This document shows, one piece after another, positions 1-4,955 of a stretch of 5,874 bases of DNA. Both the position numbers and the translations under genes were made by a program. The stretch comes from Gammaproteobacteria bacterium (lineage in GTDB: Bacteria > Pseudomonadota > Gammaproteobacteria > Pseudomonadales > UBA3067), in the NCBI GenBank assembly GCA_019090565.1, contig JAHRVS010000240.1:1-5874 (forward strand), in the 5' to 3' direction. The stretch's first letter is position 1. Every line of letters starts with the position of its first letter. The notes under the pieces are model-generated. The model did no database searches and was not told where the DNA came from. It saw only the letters and a list, made by a program, of their open reading frames with translations.

Positions 1-68
1 ACATTATCGCAGCATCTAGTTTTGATGAAGCGGCCATTCAAGTAGTTAAAGCAGCGGCGGAGGTTTAG
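1..68 (+). CDS. sucC: Succinyl-CoA synthetase beta subunit, C-terminal end (partial)
   Basis: Only the last 21 codons are in the window, in the frame starting at base 3 and ending at the TAG at 66-68. The translated tail (IIAASSFDEAAIQVVKAAAEV) has the shape of the SucC C-terminus, where an IIAA segment leads into a short amphipathic helix. SucC is the ADP/GDP-binding beta subunit that pairs with SucD to interconvert succinyl-CoA and succinate with substrate-level phosphorylation in the TCA cycle. The stop lies 3 nt before the sucD ATG, the usual sucCD operon arrangement, and the sucD ribosome binding site (GGAGG, 59-63) lies inside these last codons. The call rests on the match of the tail plus the unmistakable sucD next to it. 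Confidence 0.9.
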   Translation, partial: IIAASSFDEAAIQVVKAAAEV

Positions 69-71
69 AGC

Positions 72-944
72 ATGAGTGTATTAATTAATAAAGACACTAA
101 AGTCATTTGTCAGGGCTTTACTGGTTCGCAGGGAACCTTGCACTCAGAACAAGCGATTGCCTATGGAACCAAAATGGTGGGAGGTGTCACGCCTGGCAAG
201 GGTGGCCAAACCCACCTAGGTTTACCTGTATTTGATACCGTGCGTGATGCAGTTGAAGCAACGGGAGCAACGGCATCCGTTATTTATGTACCTGCTGCTT
301 TTTGTAAAGACTCGATTCTAGAGGCAATTGATGCTGGGATTGAGCTGGTTGTTTGTATTACAGAAGGCATCCCTACTTTGGATATGCTGTATGTGAAAGA
401 GCGTGTCGCGAACTCTACGTCGCGTTTAATTGGCCCTAACTGTCCAGGCATTATTACTCCCGGTGAGTGTAAAATTGGAATTATGCCTGGTGATATACAT
501 ATGCCTGGTAAAGTTGGTGTTGTGTCGCGCTCTGGAACGTTAACTTATGAAGCCGTCAATCAAACAACAGAGCTAGGTTTTGGCCAAAGCACTTGTATCG
601 GTATTGGCGGGGACCCTATTCCAGGCACGACTTTTATTGATGCGTTGGCGCTATTTCAAGAAGACCCTAAGACCGAAGCCATTATTATGGTTGGGGAAAT
701 CGGAGGCACTGCAGAAGAAGAAGCCGCGGCCTTTATTAAGGAAAATGTGACCAAGCCTGTTGTTTCTTACATTGCAGGTGTCACTGCGCCAGCGGGTAAG
801 CGAATGGGGCATGCGGGCGCCATCATTTCAGGTGGGCAAGGCACCGCTGCCGAAAAGTTTGCAGCACTCGAAGCCGCAGGTGTTAAAACAGTACCGAATC
901 CTGCTCAGTTAGGTAAGGCTCTTGCCGAACTAACTGGCTGGTAA
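72..944 (+). CDS. sucD: Succinyl-CoA synthetase (ADP-forming) alpha subunit
   Basis: This 290-residue cytoplasmic protein is nearly the same length as E. coli SucD (289) and matches it along its whole length. The N-terminal CoA-binding Rossmann domain shows VICQGFTGSQGT (residues 11-22) and the loop GGVTPGKGG (37-45). The middle carries the conserved IGPNCPGIITPGECKIGI segment (120-137) and the SRSGTLTYE loop (152-160). The C-terminal ligase domain carries GIGGDPIPG (177-185), GEIGG (208-212) and GKRMGHAGAII (242-252). His247 in the last motif is the residue that is phosphorylated in the family. With SucC it forms the enzyme making succinate, CoA and ATP from succinyl-CoA. The ATG at 72 has GGAGG eight bases upstream and follows the sucC stop by 3 nt, so translation is probably coupled. 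No unusual residues are visible. Confidence 0.98.
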   Translation: MSVLINKDTKVICQGFTGSQGTLHSEQAIAYGTKMVGGVTPGKGGQTHLGLPVFDTVRDAVEATGATASVIYVPAAFCKDSILEAIDAGIELVVCITEGIPTLDMLYVKERVANSTSRLIGPNCPGIITPGECKIGIMPGDIHMPGKVGVVSRSGTLTYEAVNQTTELGFGQSTCIGIGGDPIPGTTFIDALALFQEDPKTEAIIMVGEIGGTAEEEAAAFIKENVTKPVVSYIAGVTAPAGKRMGHAGAIISGGQGTAAEKFAALEAAGVKTVPNPAQLGKALAELTGW

Positions 945-965
945 TACGGCTCAGTACTTCTGGAT

Positions 966-1001
966 AAATAAAAAAGCCTCATTGTTGAGGCTTTTTTATT
1001 T
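966..1001 (+). terminator. Intrinsic terminator of the sucCD operon
   Basis: A perfect 15-bp inverted repeat (966-980 with 987-1001) has a 6-nt loop (ATTGTT) and a GCCTC/GAGGC core at its tip. The right arm is a run of T, so the hairpin is followed by the U-tract needed for intrinsic termination. The left arm is A-rich, so the same structure could also stop transcription coming from the right. It begins 21 nt after the sucD stop and ends the TCA operon. Confidence 0.93.
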
Positions 1002-1162
1002 TGTTTTCGTGTAACAATTCAGGTCACGCAAAAAGTAGCGCATTAGGACGTTAAAAAATTATGACTTTACTTTAAGCGTACGTTTTTGGTGTTGCTCTTT
1101 GAGAATTTGAGCTTAATCTGAGCAGTTGCAGGGCTTATTGAATAGTTTCGTTGTAGTTTTCT

Positions 1163-1185
1163 TTTAACGGTTCTAAGTTTAACGG
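1163..1185 (+). repeat. Two direct copies of TTTAACGG upstream of the DUF4399 gene
   Basis: TTTAACGG occurs at 1163-1170 and again at 1178-1185, 15 bp from start to start, about 57 bp before the chosen start of the next gene. Closely spaced direct repeats can be binding sites for a response regulator, but no known consensus was recognised and no good -35/-10 pair was found beside them. The rest of 1002-1241 shows no gene or clear promoter. Confidence 0.3.
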
Positions 1186-1241
1186 GGTGGCGAACTTTAC
1201 GCCAAATGGATGTTCTATATGTATACTCTGGGAGAGTGATT

Positions 1242-1664
1242 TTGAAGAAACTGATATTGTCTTTTTTATTGGTGGCGTGTAGCGGTAGTGCTATTGCTGA
1301 CTCTGGCTTGTCCTCCTCTGCGCCTGGCTCAAAGGTTTATGTTATTTCTCCACAGGGCGGTGAAACTGTTTCTTCTCCTGTTTTGGTTCGATTCGGGCTT
1401 TCCGGTATGGGGGTCGCCCCGTCTGGTGTGGTGAGGGTAAACACCGGGCATCATCATCTGTTAATTGACATGAAAGTACTTCCTGATTTGAAACAACCTC
1501 TTGTAGGTAGCGATAATTTGAGACATTTTGGAAAAGGACAAACTGAAGCGGAGCTGATGCTTTCGCCAGGCGAGCATACCTTGCAGTTGGTGCTGGCGGA
1601 TCATGCTCATACTCCTCATAGCTCGCCATTAGTTTCAGAGAGAATAACCATTCACGTTAAATAA
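1242..1664 (+). CDS. Secreted DUF4399 family protein (His-rich, function unknown)
   Basis: The protein matches the DUF4399 family over its whole mature length. It starts with VYVISPQGGETVSSPV, continues with FGLSGMGVAP, then NTGHHHLLID, then HFGKGQTEAEL, and ends with the block PGEHTLQLVLADHAHTPHSSP. No biochemical role is established for the family. The repeated histidines (70-72, 95, 112, 121, 123 and 126 from the chosen start) suggest metal binding, which is inference. The TTG at 1242 is chosen because GGGAG (1230-1234) stands 7 nt upstream and the product then begins MKKLILSFLL, a normal signal peptide. The frame is open from an ATG at 1206, which would put 12 polar residues in front and lacks a good ribosome binding site. 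Cleavage is probably after AIA (residue 19), giving a periplasmic protein. An LVAC lipobox-like string at residues 10-13 leaves a lipoprotein possible. The gene precedes the cytochrome gene by 78 nt. Confidence 0.88.
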   Translation: MKKLILSFLLVACSGSAIADSGLSSSAPGSKVYVISPQGGETVSSPVLVRFGLSGMGVAPSGVVRVNTGHHHLLIDMKVLPDLKQPLVGSDNLRHFGKGQTEAELMLSPGEHTLQLVLADHAHTPHSSPLVSERITIHVK

Positions 1665-1695
1665 CAGAATGCGCCTTACTGTTAAAACCATTCTG
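1665..1695 (+). repeat. Inverted repeat between the DUF4399 and cytochrome genes
   Basis: CAGAATG (1665-1671) and CATTCTG (1689-1695) are perfect 7-bp inverted arms around a 17-nt spacer, starting directly after the DUF4399 stop codon. There is no T-tract after it, so it is not a terminator. It could be a weak mRNA-stabilising hairpin, an operator, or chance. Confidence 0.3.
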
Positions 1696-1742
1696 ATAGT
1701 AGAGGTGATTAACCCCCATGTTTAGATTATAACGGGAGCATT

Positions 1743-2471
1743 ATGGTGGGGGTGACCACTAAAAAAACGCAAGAAGGTGGTCGGCTTAAAGCATGGGATA
1801 TCGGTGTAAGGGTATTTCATTGGTTGCTTGTGTGTTTGCTTGTCAACGCTTGGGTTACGGCAGAGTGGGGCGACATGGAGATGCGTTGGCATAAATGGAA
1901 TGGGTACGCCATATGCTTCTTATTGGTTTTTAGGTTGCTTTGGGGTTTCTTTGGAAGCAGTACAGCGTTGTTCATTAACTTTATTTACGCCCCCCCTCAA
2001 ATATTGAACTATGCACGGGGGTTAATCGCAGGCAAGCCCATTAAGTACCTTGGGCATAACCCTTTGGGTGCGCTGATGGTTTTGTTGATGCTACTGCTAC
2101 TTCTGTCTCAGGTCGTTAGCGGGCTTTTTTCTAGCGATGGTTTGTTTGCATACGGGCCTCTATCCGGTTACGTCAGTGATTCAATGTCTGAAGATTCTGC
2201 GTTGGTTCATGAGATAGGCTTTTATCTAATATTATTAGCCTCTATTTTCCACGTTGGGGCGATTGCACTCTATGTTTTTGTCTTGAGGGATAATCTCGTT
2301 AAACCGATGTTGACGGGAATGAAAATTCGACAAAACTTTAGCGGTGAAATTAAAGAATCATCGGCAAGCATGGGGCGTTTGGGCTTCTGCGTGTTGTTAT
2401 CTGCGTGTATTGTTTTGCTGATTATTTCTGGGTTTGACGTGAGTCAAATACCCAATGTTCTTTTTGATTGA
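1743..2471 (+). CDS. b561-type diheme cytochrome, membrane (COG3658-like)
   Basis: This 242-residue protein belongs to the prokaryotic cytochrome b561 / Ni-Fe hydrogenase b-subunit family, which carries electrons between quinone and a redox partner across the inner membrane. Hydrophobic spans lie near residues 24-42, 54-71, 107-128, 157-181 and 212-231; the first four form the family core and the fifth is a C-terminal addition. Candidate heme ligands are His26 (VFHW), His50 (WHKWNGY), His156 (VHEIG) and His170 (FHVGA). The family landmark LGHNPLGALMVLLM is at 103-116, with His105, and the LRDNLVKPM stretch follows span four. The ATG at 1743 has GGGAG at 1734-1738, a short 4-nt spacer; the in-frame GTG at 1746 would have a 7-nt spacer. 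Its likely operon partner is the DUF4399 gene, 78 nt upstream. The electron donor and acceptor are not visible, so the physiological role is unknown. Confidence 0.9.
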   Translation: MVGVTTKKTQEGGRLKAWDIGVRVFHWLLVCLLVNAWVTAEWGDMEMRWHKWNGYAICFLLVFRLLWGFFGSSTALFINFIYAPPQILNYARGLIAGKPIKYLGHNPLGALMVLLMLLLLLSQVVSGLFSSDGLFAYGPLSGYVSDSMSEDSALVHEIGFYLILLASIFHVGAIALYVFVLRDNLVKPMLTGMKIRQNFSGEIKESSASMGRLGFCVLLSACIVLLIISGFDVSQIPNVLFD

Positions 2472-2653
2472 GCAGCAAGTGGCTTATTGGCATCTCTAAA
2501 AATGTATTTTTTACGCGATAGCTGCATAAACTCCGTACTCAAATTCTCATGATTGCCTTATACACTACGGCTCTTCGTCCGGGGCATCCATACTCCCACA
2601 TGAAAATCACCATCTCTAGAGGCGCCCTTATGTATCGCGCTGCGCTTGTCTCA

Positions 2654-3496
2654 TTATTCTGTTAGCCGCAATGAAAGGTCAAGCGCTTGGCATGACTTGG
2701 TCAGCGCGCCAATGGAAATATAATCTACGCCAGTTTCAGCTTTTTCTACTAATGACTGTTTATCAATGCCGCCAGAGGCTTCCAGCTTGACCTTGTCTCT
2801 GGTGATGTTGACTGCCTGCCGAGTTTGTTCTGTATCGAAGTTGTCTAGCATCACGGTGTCGCAGCCTGCATTCATGGCTTCACGTAGCTCTTCGAAATTC
2901 TCCACCTCGACCTCAACAGGCTTTCCTGGATGGAGGTGTTTTGCAGTTTTTACTGCTGCAGTGATTCCTCCGCAGGCCTGAATATGGTTTTCTTTGATAA
3001 GGTACGCATCATAAAGACCAACTCGGTGATTACTGCAGCCACCGCAGCTTACCGCATATTTTTGTGCTGTTCGCAGTCCTGGTAATGTTTTGCGGGTATC
3101 TAAAAGTTCTACCTTTGTGTGCTTGACCAAATCGGCATATTCGCGGCTTTTCGTTGCGGTGCCGGATAATGTTTGCAAAAAATTCAGCGCACAGCGCTCA
3201 CCAGTAAGAATAGAAGCGGCGTTTCCCTCAAGGTGGCAAAGCACTTGGTTGGGTACAACAAGATCGCCATCGTTGACATGCCAATCAATGGTTACAGAGC
3301 CATCCACTTGCCGGAAGACTTCGTTTGCCCAGGAAATCCCGCAAATAACAGCATTCTCACGTGTGATGATGGTCGCTTTGCTGGATTGATCGCCAGGGAT
3401 TAAATCAGCAGTAATATCGCCACTACGAATGTCTTCTTCAAGGGCCCAGCGAACTGTTTTTTCAGTGTCTTGTTTGAGTAAATCGAGGTATGACAT
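2654..3496 (-). CDS. nadC: Nicotinate-nucleotide pyrophosphorylase (quinolinate phosphoribosyltransferase)
   Basis: NadC converts quinolinate plus PRPP to nicotinate mononucleotide, CO2 and pyrophosphate in de novo NAD synthesis. From the chosen start the protein has 280 residues, close to the roughly 280-300 of the family. Visible motifs are LEEDIRSGDITADLI (19-33), GERCALNFLQTLSGTAT (99-115), DTRKTLPGLR (133-142, substrate and PRPP contacts), the CGGCSNHRVGLYDA loop (151-164), IKEN (167-170), EVEVEN (195-200), MLDN (216-219) and EASGGI (239-244). The C-terminal VDYISIGALTKS (257-268) is also typical. The ATG at 3496 fits the family N-terminus, but no Shine-Dalgarno sequence precedes it; the upstream sequence is A-rich. 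The frame stays open to a GTG at 3595, which would add 33 basic, poorly conserved-looking residues and also lacks a ribosome binding site. The gene converges on the cytochrome gene and lies downstream of the protease gene, but has its own promoter. Confidence 0.97.
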   Translation of the reverse strand: MSYLDLLKQDTEKTVRWALEEDIRSGDITADLIPGDQSSKATIITRENAVICGISWANEVFRQVDGSVTIDWHVNDGDLVVPNQVLCHLEGNAASILTGERCALNFLQTLSGTATKSREYADLVKHTKVELLDTRKTLPGLRTAQKYAVSCGGCSNHRVGLYDAYLIKENHIQACGGITAAVKTAKHLHPGKPVEVEVENFEELREAMNAGCDTVMLDNFDTEQTRQAVNITRDKVKLEASGGIDKQSLVEKAETGVDYISIGALTKSCQALDLSLRLTE

Positions 3497-3624
3497 TGTG
3501 TTTTGTTTTCGTGTGTTAATGAATGATTGGGTGCGCTTGAAAATGCCTTCTCTTCGTGTGGGCTTCAGATAGGGGCTTATGAGAAGAAATGACACGCTCA
3601 GAAATGCGGCTTTGGGAAGATGAA

Positions 3625-3652
3625 ATTATACCTGAAGTGAGAGCTTTGGAAA
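3625..3652 (-). promoter_or_regulatory. Probable sigma70-type promoter of nadC
   Basis: On the minus strand there is a perfect -10 TATAAT (3625-3630), 16 bp downstream of TTTCCA (3647-3652), which matches 4 of 6 positions of the -35 consensus. The expected start near 3618 leaves a leader of about 120 nt before the nadC ATG at 3496, or about 22 nt before the alternative GTG at 3595. The promoter lies in the 232-nt gap after the protease gene, so nadC can be transcribed independently of it. No NrtR- or NadQ-like operator was recognised. Confidence 0.6.
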
Positions 3653-3728
3653 ATCACTCGCGTGGCGTGCACCTTAAAACGTGAGGTGGTTAGGCTGAAA
3701 GGAGGCTATGCGCTTATTAGGCACCGTG

Positions 3729-4256
3729 CTAGTACGTCGTGAGCGTGAGAACGTCACCCCGCTGGTGGAACTCAATGGTTTTTAATGCGCTCATTCCCAG
3801 CAGGATGGTTTCCCCTTTCATGTGGGGGTTGATGGACGCGCGTATATCAGAGAAAGACAGCTCACCAACTGATAGCTCGTTCAACCGGGTCATATAAACC
3901 TTTATTATGCCATTCGCAGTGCTTCTTGGCTGAGATACGCCAGCTTTTAGTCCGAGTTTGTTGGCTAGTTGCTGGGGGATAGAAACTTCTGATGCACCTG
4001 TGTCTATAAGGAAAACCACCTTTTTTCCGTTAATAGACCCACTGGTGACGTAGTGCCCCTGTCGATTACGTTTTAGAAAAACTTGTTTGGACCCATTTTT
4101 TGAACTGCTGGAGGGACTTGTGTTCGGGTTGTACCGCGCCTCTTCAATGGGTTTGAAAATCTTGGTAAGGAGGATCAGAGCGATGATCCATGCAGTGATG
4201 AGCATGAGCTTGCCATTTTTTTTGTGCGGTGATGCGGGTTGGTTTTCATTGTTCAT
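3729..4256 (-). CDS. Membrane-anchored retropepsin-like aspartic protease (TIGR02281 / clan AA type)
   Basis: The 175-residue protein has a short polar, basic N-terminus (1-16), one membrane segment (about 17-34, KLMLITAWIIALILLTKI) and a Ser/Asn-rich linker (43-56). A retropepsin-like domain follows (about 58-175). The catalytic motif is FLIDTGAS (82-89) with Asp85, and the hydrophobic-hydrophobic-Gly element of the fold is ILLGMS (151-156). Family members have only one catalytic Asp and are expected to work as dimers. A few positive charges before the membrane segment predict that the domain faces the periplasm. The substrate is unknown. The gene stands upstream of nadC on the same strand, a neighbourhood I recall from pseudomonads. 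The ATG at 4256 is poorly served by a weak AAGG 11 nt upstream. No convincing promoter was found above it. Confidence 0.9.
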   Translation of the reverse strand: MNNENQPASPHKKNGKLMLITAWIIALILLTKIFKPIEEARYNPNTSPSSSSKNGSKQVFLKRNRQGHYVTSGSINGKKVVFLIDTGASEVSIPQQLANKLGLKAGVSQPRSTANGIIKVYMTRLNELSVGELSFSDIRASINPHMKGETILLGMSALKTIEFHQRGDVLTLTTY

Positions 4257-4615
4257 GGTGCTTGGGGCCTTGTGTGAGCCGGGCTTGCTTGGTTTTTTGC
4301 GCTAACCTCTAATTAGAGAGTACGGCTAAAAGAGCATTTTGCATGGGATAGCGTCATCATTGGTGAGGGTTCTTGTATTACCGGCATACAAAACACCGCG
4401 TATGCCCTGTGCAGCGAGGATCGATCAGAGGGGCTTGCTTTGTCTCACCCGAAAGTCACTACGTTTAGTGATGTTTTAAAATGGAGCACTTGGTTTCAAT
4501 GATAGCAACTTCCTGCTTTTAAGCGCCATAAAGTGTTAGAGTTCGCAACTTCGTAACGCTTACTTGAGGCACGTTGTCCTTTATTGCATTCCCAGTAGTC
4601 TGGTGAGGCTTGTTG
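4257..4615. other. Non-coding part of the divergent region, with several palindromes
   Basis: No frame here holds a convincing gene. Sequence symmetry is frequent: CTCTAATTAGAG at 4307-4318 is a perfect 12-bp palindrome 51 bp above the protease start. GGCATAC/GTATGCC pair as 7-bp arms at 4383-4389 and 4400-4406. GATCGATC lies at 4419-4426. TCACTACGTTTAGTGA (4456-4471) has 6-bp arms around CGTT and is followed by TGTTTT. Direct repeats are GGGCTTGCTT at 4281-4290 and 4431-4440, and GCAACTTC at 4505-4512 and 4545-4552, exactly 40 bp apart. Such symmetry fits operators, activator sites for the sigma54 promoter downstream, or a small RNA, but none of these can be assigned. The protease promoter must lie here but was not recognised. 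Confidence 0.35.
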
Positions 4616-4628
4616 TAACCTATTGATA
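4616..4628 (-). promoter_or_regulatory. Predicted IHF binding site
   Basis: The minus strand reads TATCAATAGGTTA, a complete match to the E. coli IHF consensus WATCAANNNNTTR. The A/T-rich tract that IHF prefers on the 5' side of this core is present at 4629-4662. IHF bends DNA so that a distant activator can touch sigma54 RNA polymerase. This site lies about 85 bp upstream of the -24/-12 element, within the range where IHF assists such promoters. The match is by eye only, and A/T-rich DNA raises the chance of coincidence. Confidence 0.5.
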
Positions 4629-4669
4629 TACAAATATATTTTATATTCATCCTTATTATAATGACTATG

Positions 4670-4684
4670 TTGCCTCTATGGCAA
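4670..4684. repeat. Inverted repeat TTGCC-N5-GGCAA upstream of the sigma54 promoter
   Basis: Perfect 5-bp arms (4670-4674 and 4680-4684) surround TCTAT, 25 bp before the -24 element. The symmetry and spacing suggest a dimeric regulator site, but the sequence is not an NtrC, FNR or NarL consensus that I recognise. A perfect TATAAT at 4657-4662 just upstream has no -35 partner and is probably part of the A/T tract. Confidence 0.3.
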
Positions 4685-4709
4685 GGTAACTCTCTCGGTT
4701 CATCCTTGG

Positions 4710-4725
4710 TGGCATAAACATTGCT
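4710..4725 (+). promoter_or_regulatory. Predicted sigma54 (RpoN) -24/-12 promoter
   Basis: TGGCAT-AAACA-TTGCT matches the sigma54 consensus TGGCAC-N5-TTGCW at every position but one, with the obligatory 10-bp distance between GG (4711-4712) and GC (4723-4724). The predicted start is near 4736, which gives the reductase gene at 4956 a leader of about 220 nt. Sigma54 promoters need an enhancer-binding ATPase such as NtrC. The IHF-type site upstream and the NtrC-type site downstream support the call. No other GG-N10-GC pair was found between here and the gene. Confidence 0.6.
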
Positions 4726-4785
4726 GTACTACCCAGGGTGCTTGATTTGGTATGAGTGTTCAGTGTTGGATTCTTTTTTAATGGT

Positions 4786-4829
4786 GCACTAGAGCGCTTA
4801 AGGAAGGAGTTTTTGCACCGCTCTGGTGC
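4786..4829 (+). promoter_or_regulatory. Leader hairpin with a competing alternative fold
   Basis: GCACTAGAGCG (4786-4796) pairs with CGCTCTGGTGC (4819-4829) over 11 bp with a single G-U pair, around a 22-nt loop containing the purine-rich AAGGAAGGAG (4800-4809). The right arm can instead fold on itself, GCACC (4815-4819) with GGTGC (4825-4829) around GCTCT, and TGCACC (4814-4819) can also pair with GGTGCA (4783-4788). These structures exclude one another, as in attenuation or antitermination leaders. A second hairpin, GCTTGCC (4888-4894) with GGCAGGC (4904-4910), follows. No T-tract terminator follows either hairpin, so any regulation would have to act differently, for example on translation. 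Confidence 0.4.
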
Positions 4830-4830
4830 T
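4814..4830 (+). promoter_or_regulatory. NtrC-type enhancer sequence
   Basis: TGCACC-GCTCT-GGTGCT matches the enteric NtrC site TGCACC-N5-GGTGCA at 11 of 12 fixed positions, the last base being the exception. NtrC-phosphate activates nitrogen-assimilation genes with sigma54, and nitrate reductase operons are classical targets. A half-site GGTGCA lies at 4783-4788. The oddity is position: the site is about 80-95 bp downstream of the start predicted from the -24/-12 element. The same bases form an RNA hairpin, so the symmetry may instead be there for the transcript. Confidence 0.5.
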
Positions 4831-4920
4831 GTACGCGAGTGAGTGCGTCGTGGTTATAGTTTTAGCGTTGTTAAAATTATTAGATTTGCTTGCCGAGATA
4901 TGAGGCAGGCTATCGCCCCA

Positions 4921-4926
4921 TATAAT
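4921..4926 (+). promoter_or_regulatory. TATAAT -10-like element close to the reductase gene
   Basis: A perfect TATAAT lies 29 bp before the start codon, and would give a start near 4933 and a leader of about 22 nt. The expected -35 position (around 4898-4903, ATATGA) is poor. If it is used at all, it would be as a weak or activator-dependent sigma70 promoter. The inverted repeat 4888-4910 overlaps the -35 region and could be an operator. Confidence 0.35.
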
Positions 4927-4955
4927 ATATAACTGTGAATTAGCTGGAGTTGTTT

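Noticed and set aside
1222..1227. TATACT as a -10 element of the DUF4399 gene
   Set aside because: The predicted start would fall at about 1234, past the ribosome binding site that sets the chosen start, and there is no -35 match upstream.
1342..1629. Open frame of 95 codons on the minus strand
   Set aside because: It lies wholly antisense to the DUF4399 gene, whose family motifs are clear, and its translation has no recognisable domain.
2472..2653. Search for a bidirectional terminator between the convergent cytochrome and nadC genes
   Set aside because: Only a short A/T dyad (AAAAATGTATTTTT near 2499-2512) was found. Its stem lacks G-C pairs, so it is not called as a terminator.
2766..3403. 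Three plus-strand open frames of 71-99 codons
   Set aside because: They are antisense to nadC, a strongly conserved gene, and their translations look like random Ser-rich or mixed sequence.
4087..4305. Plus-strand open frame of 72 codons
   Set aside because: It overlaps the 5' half of the protease gene in antisense; its hydrophobic stretch is the complement of the protease membrane segment.
4657..4662. TATAAT in the A/T tract as a sigma70 promoter
   Set aside because: No -35 element at 15-19 bp; TTGATA at 4623-4628 is 28 bp away. Chance is likely in such A/T-rich DNA.
4813..4842. Possible nine-codon leader peptide starting at TTG after AAGGAAGGAG
   Set aside because: The start is non-ATG, the spacing is 3 or 8 nt depending on which purine run is used, and the peptide (MHRSGAVRE) shows no run of regulatory codons. 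It is too weak to list, though it lies in the leader hairpin.
4904..4916. Second sigma54-like GG...GC pair close to the reductase gene
   Set aside because: GG and GC are separated by 9 bp rather than the required 10, and the surrounding bases fit the consensus poorly.
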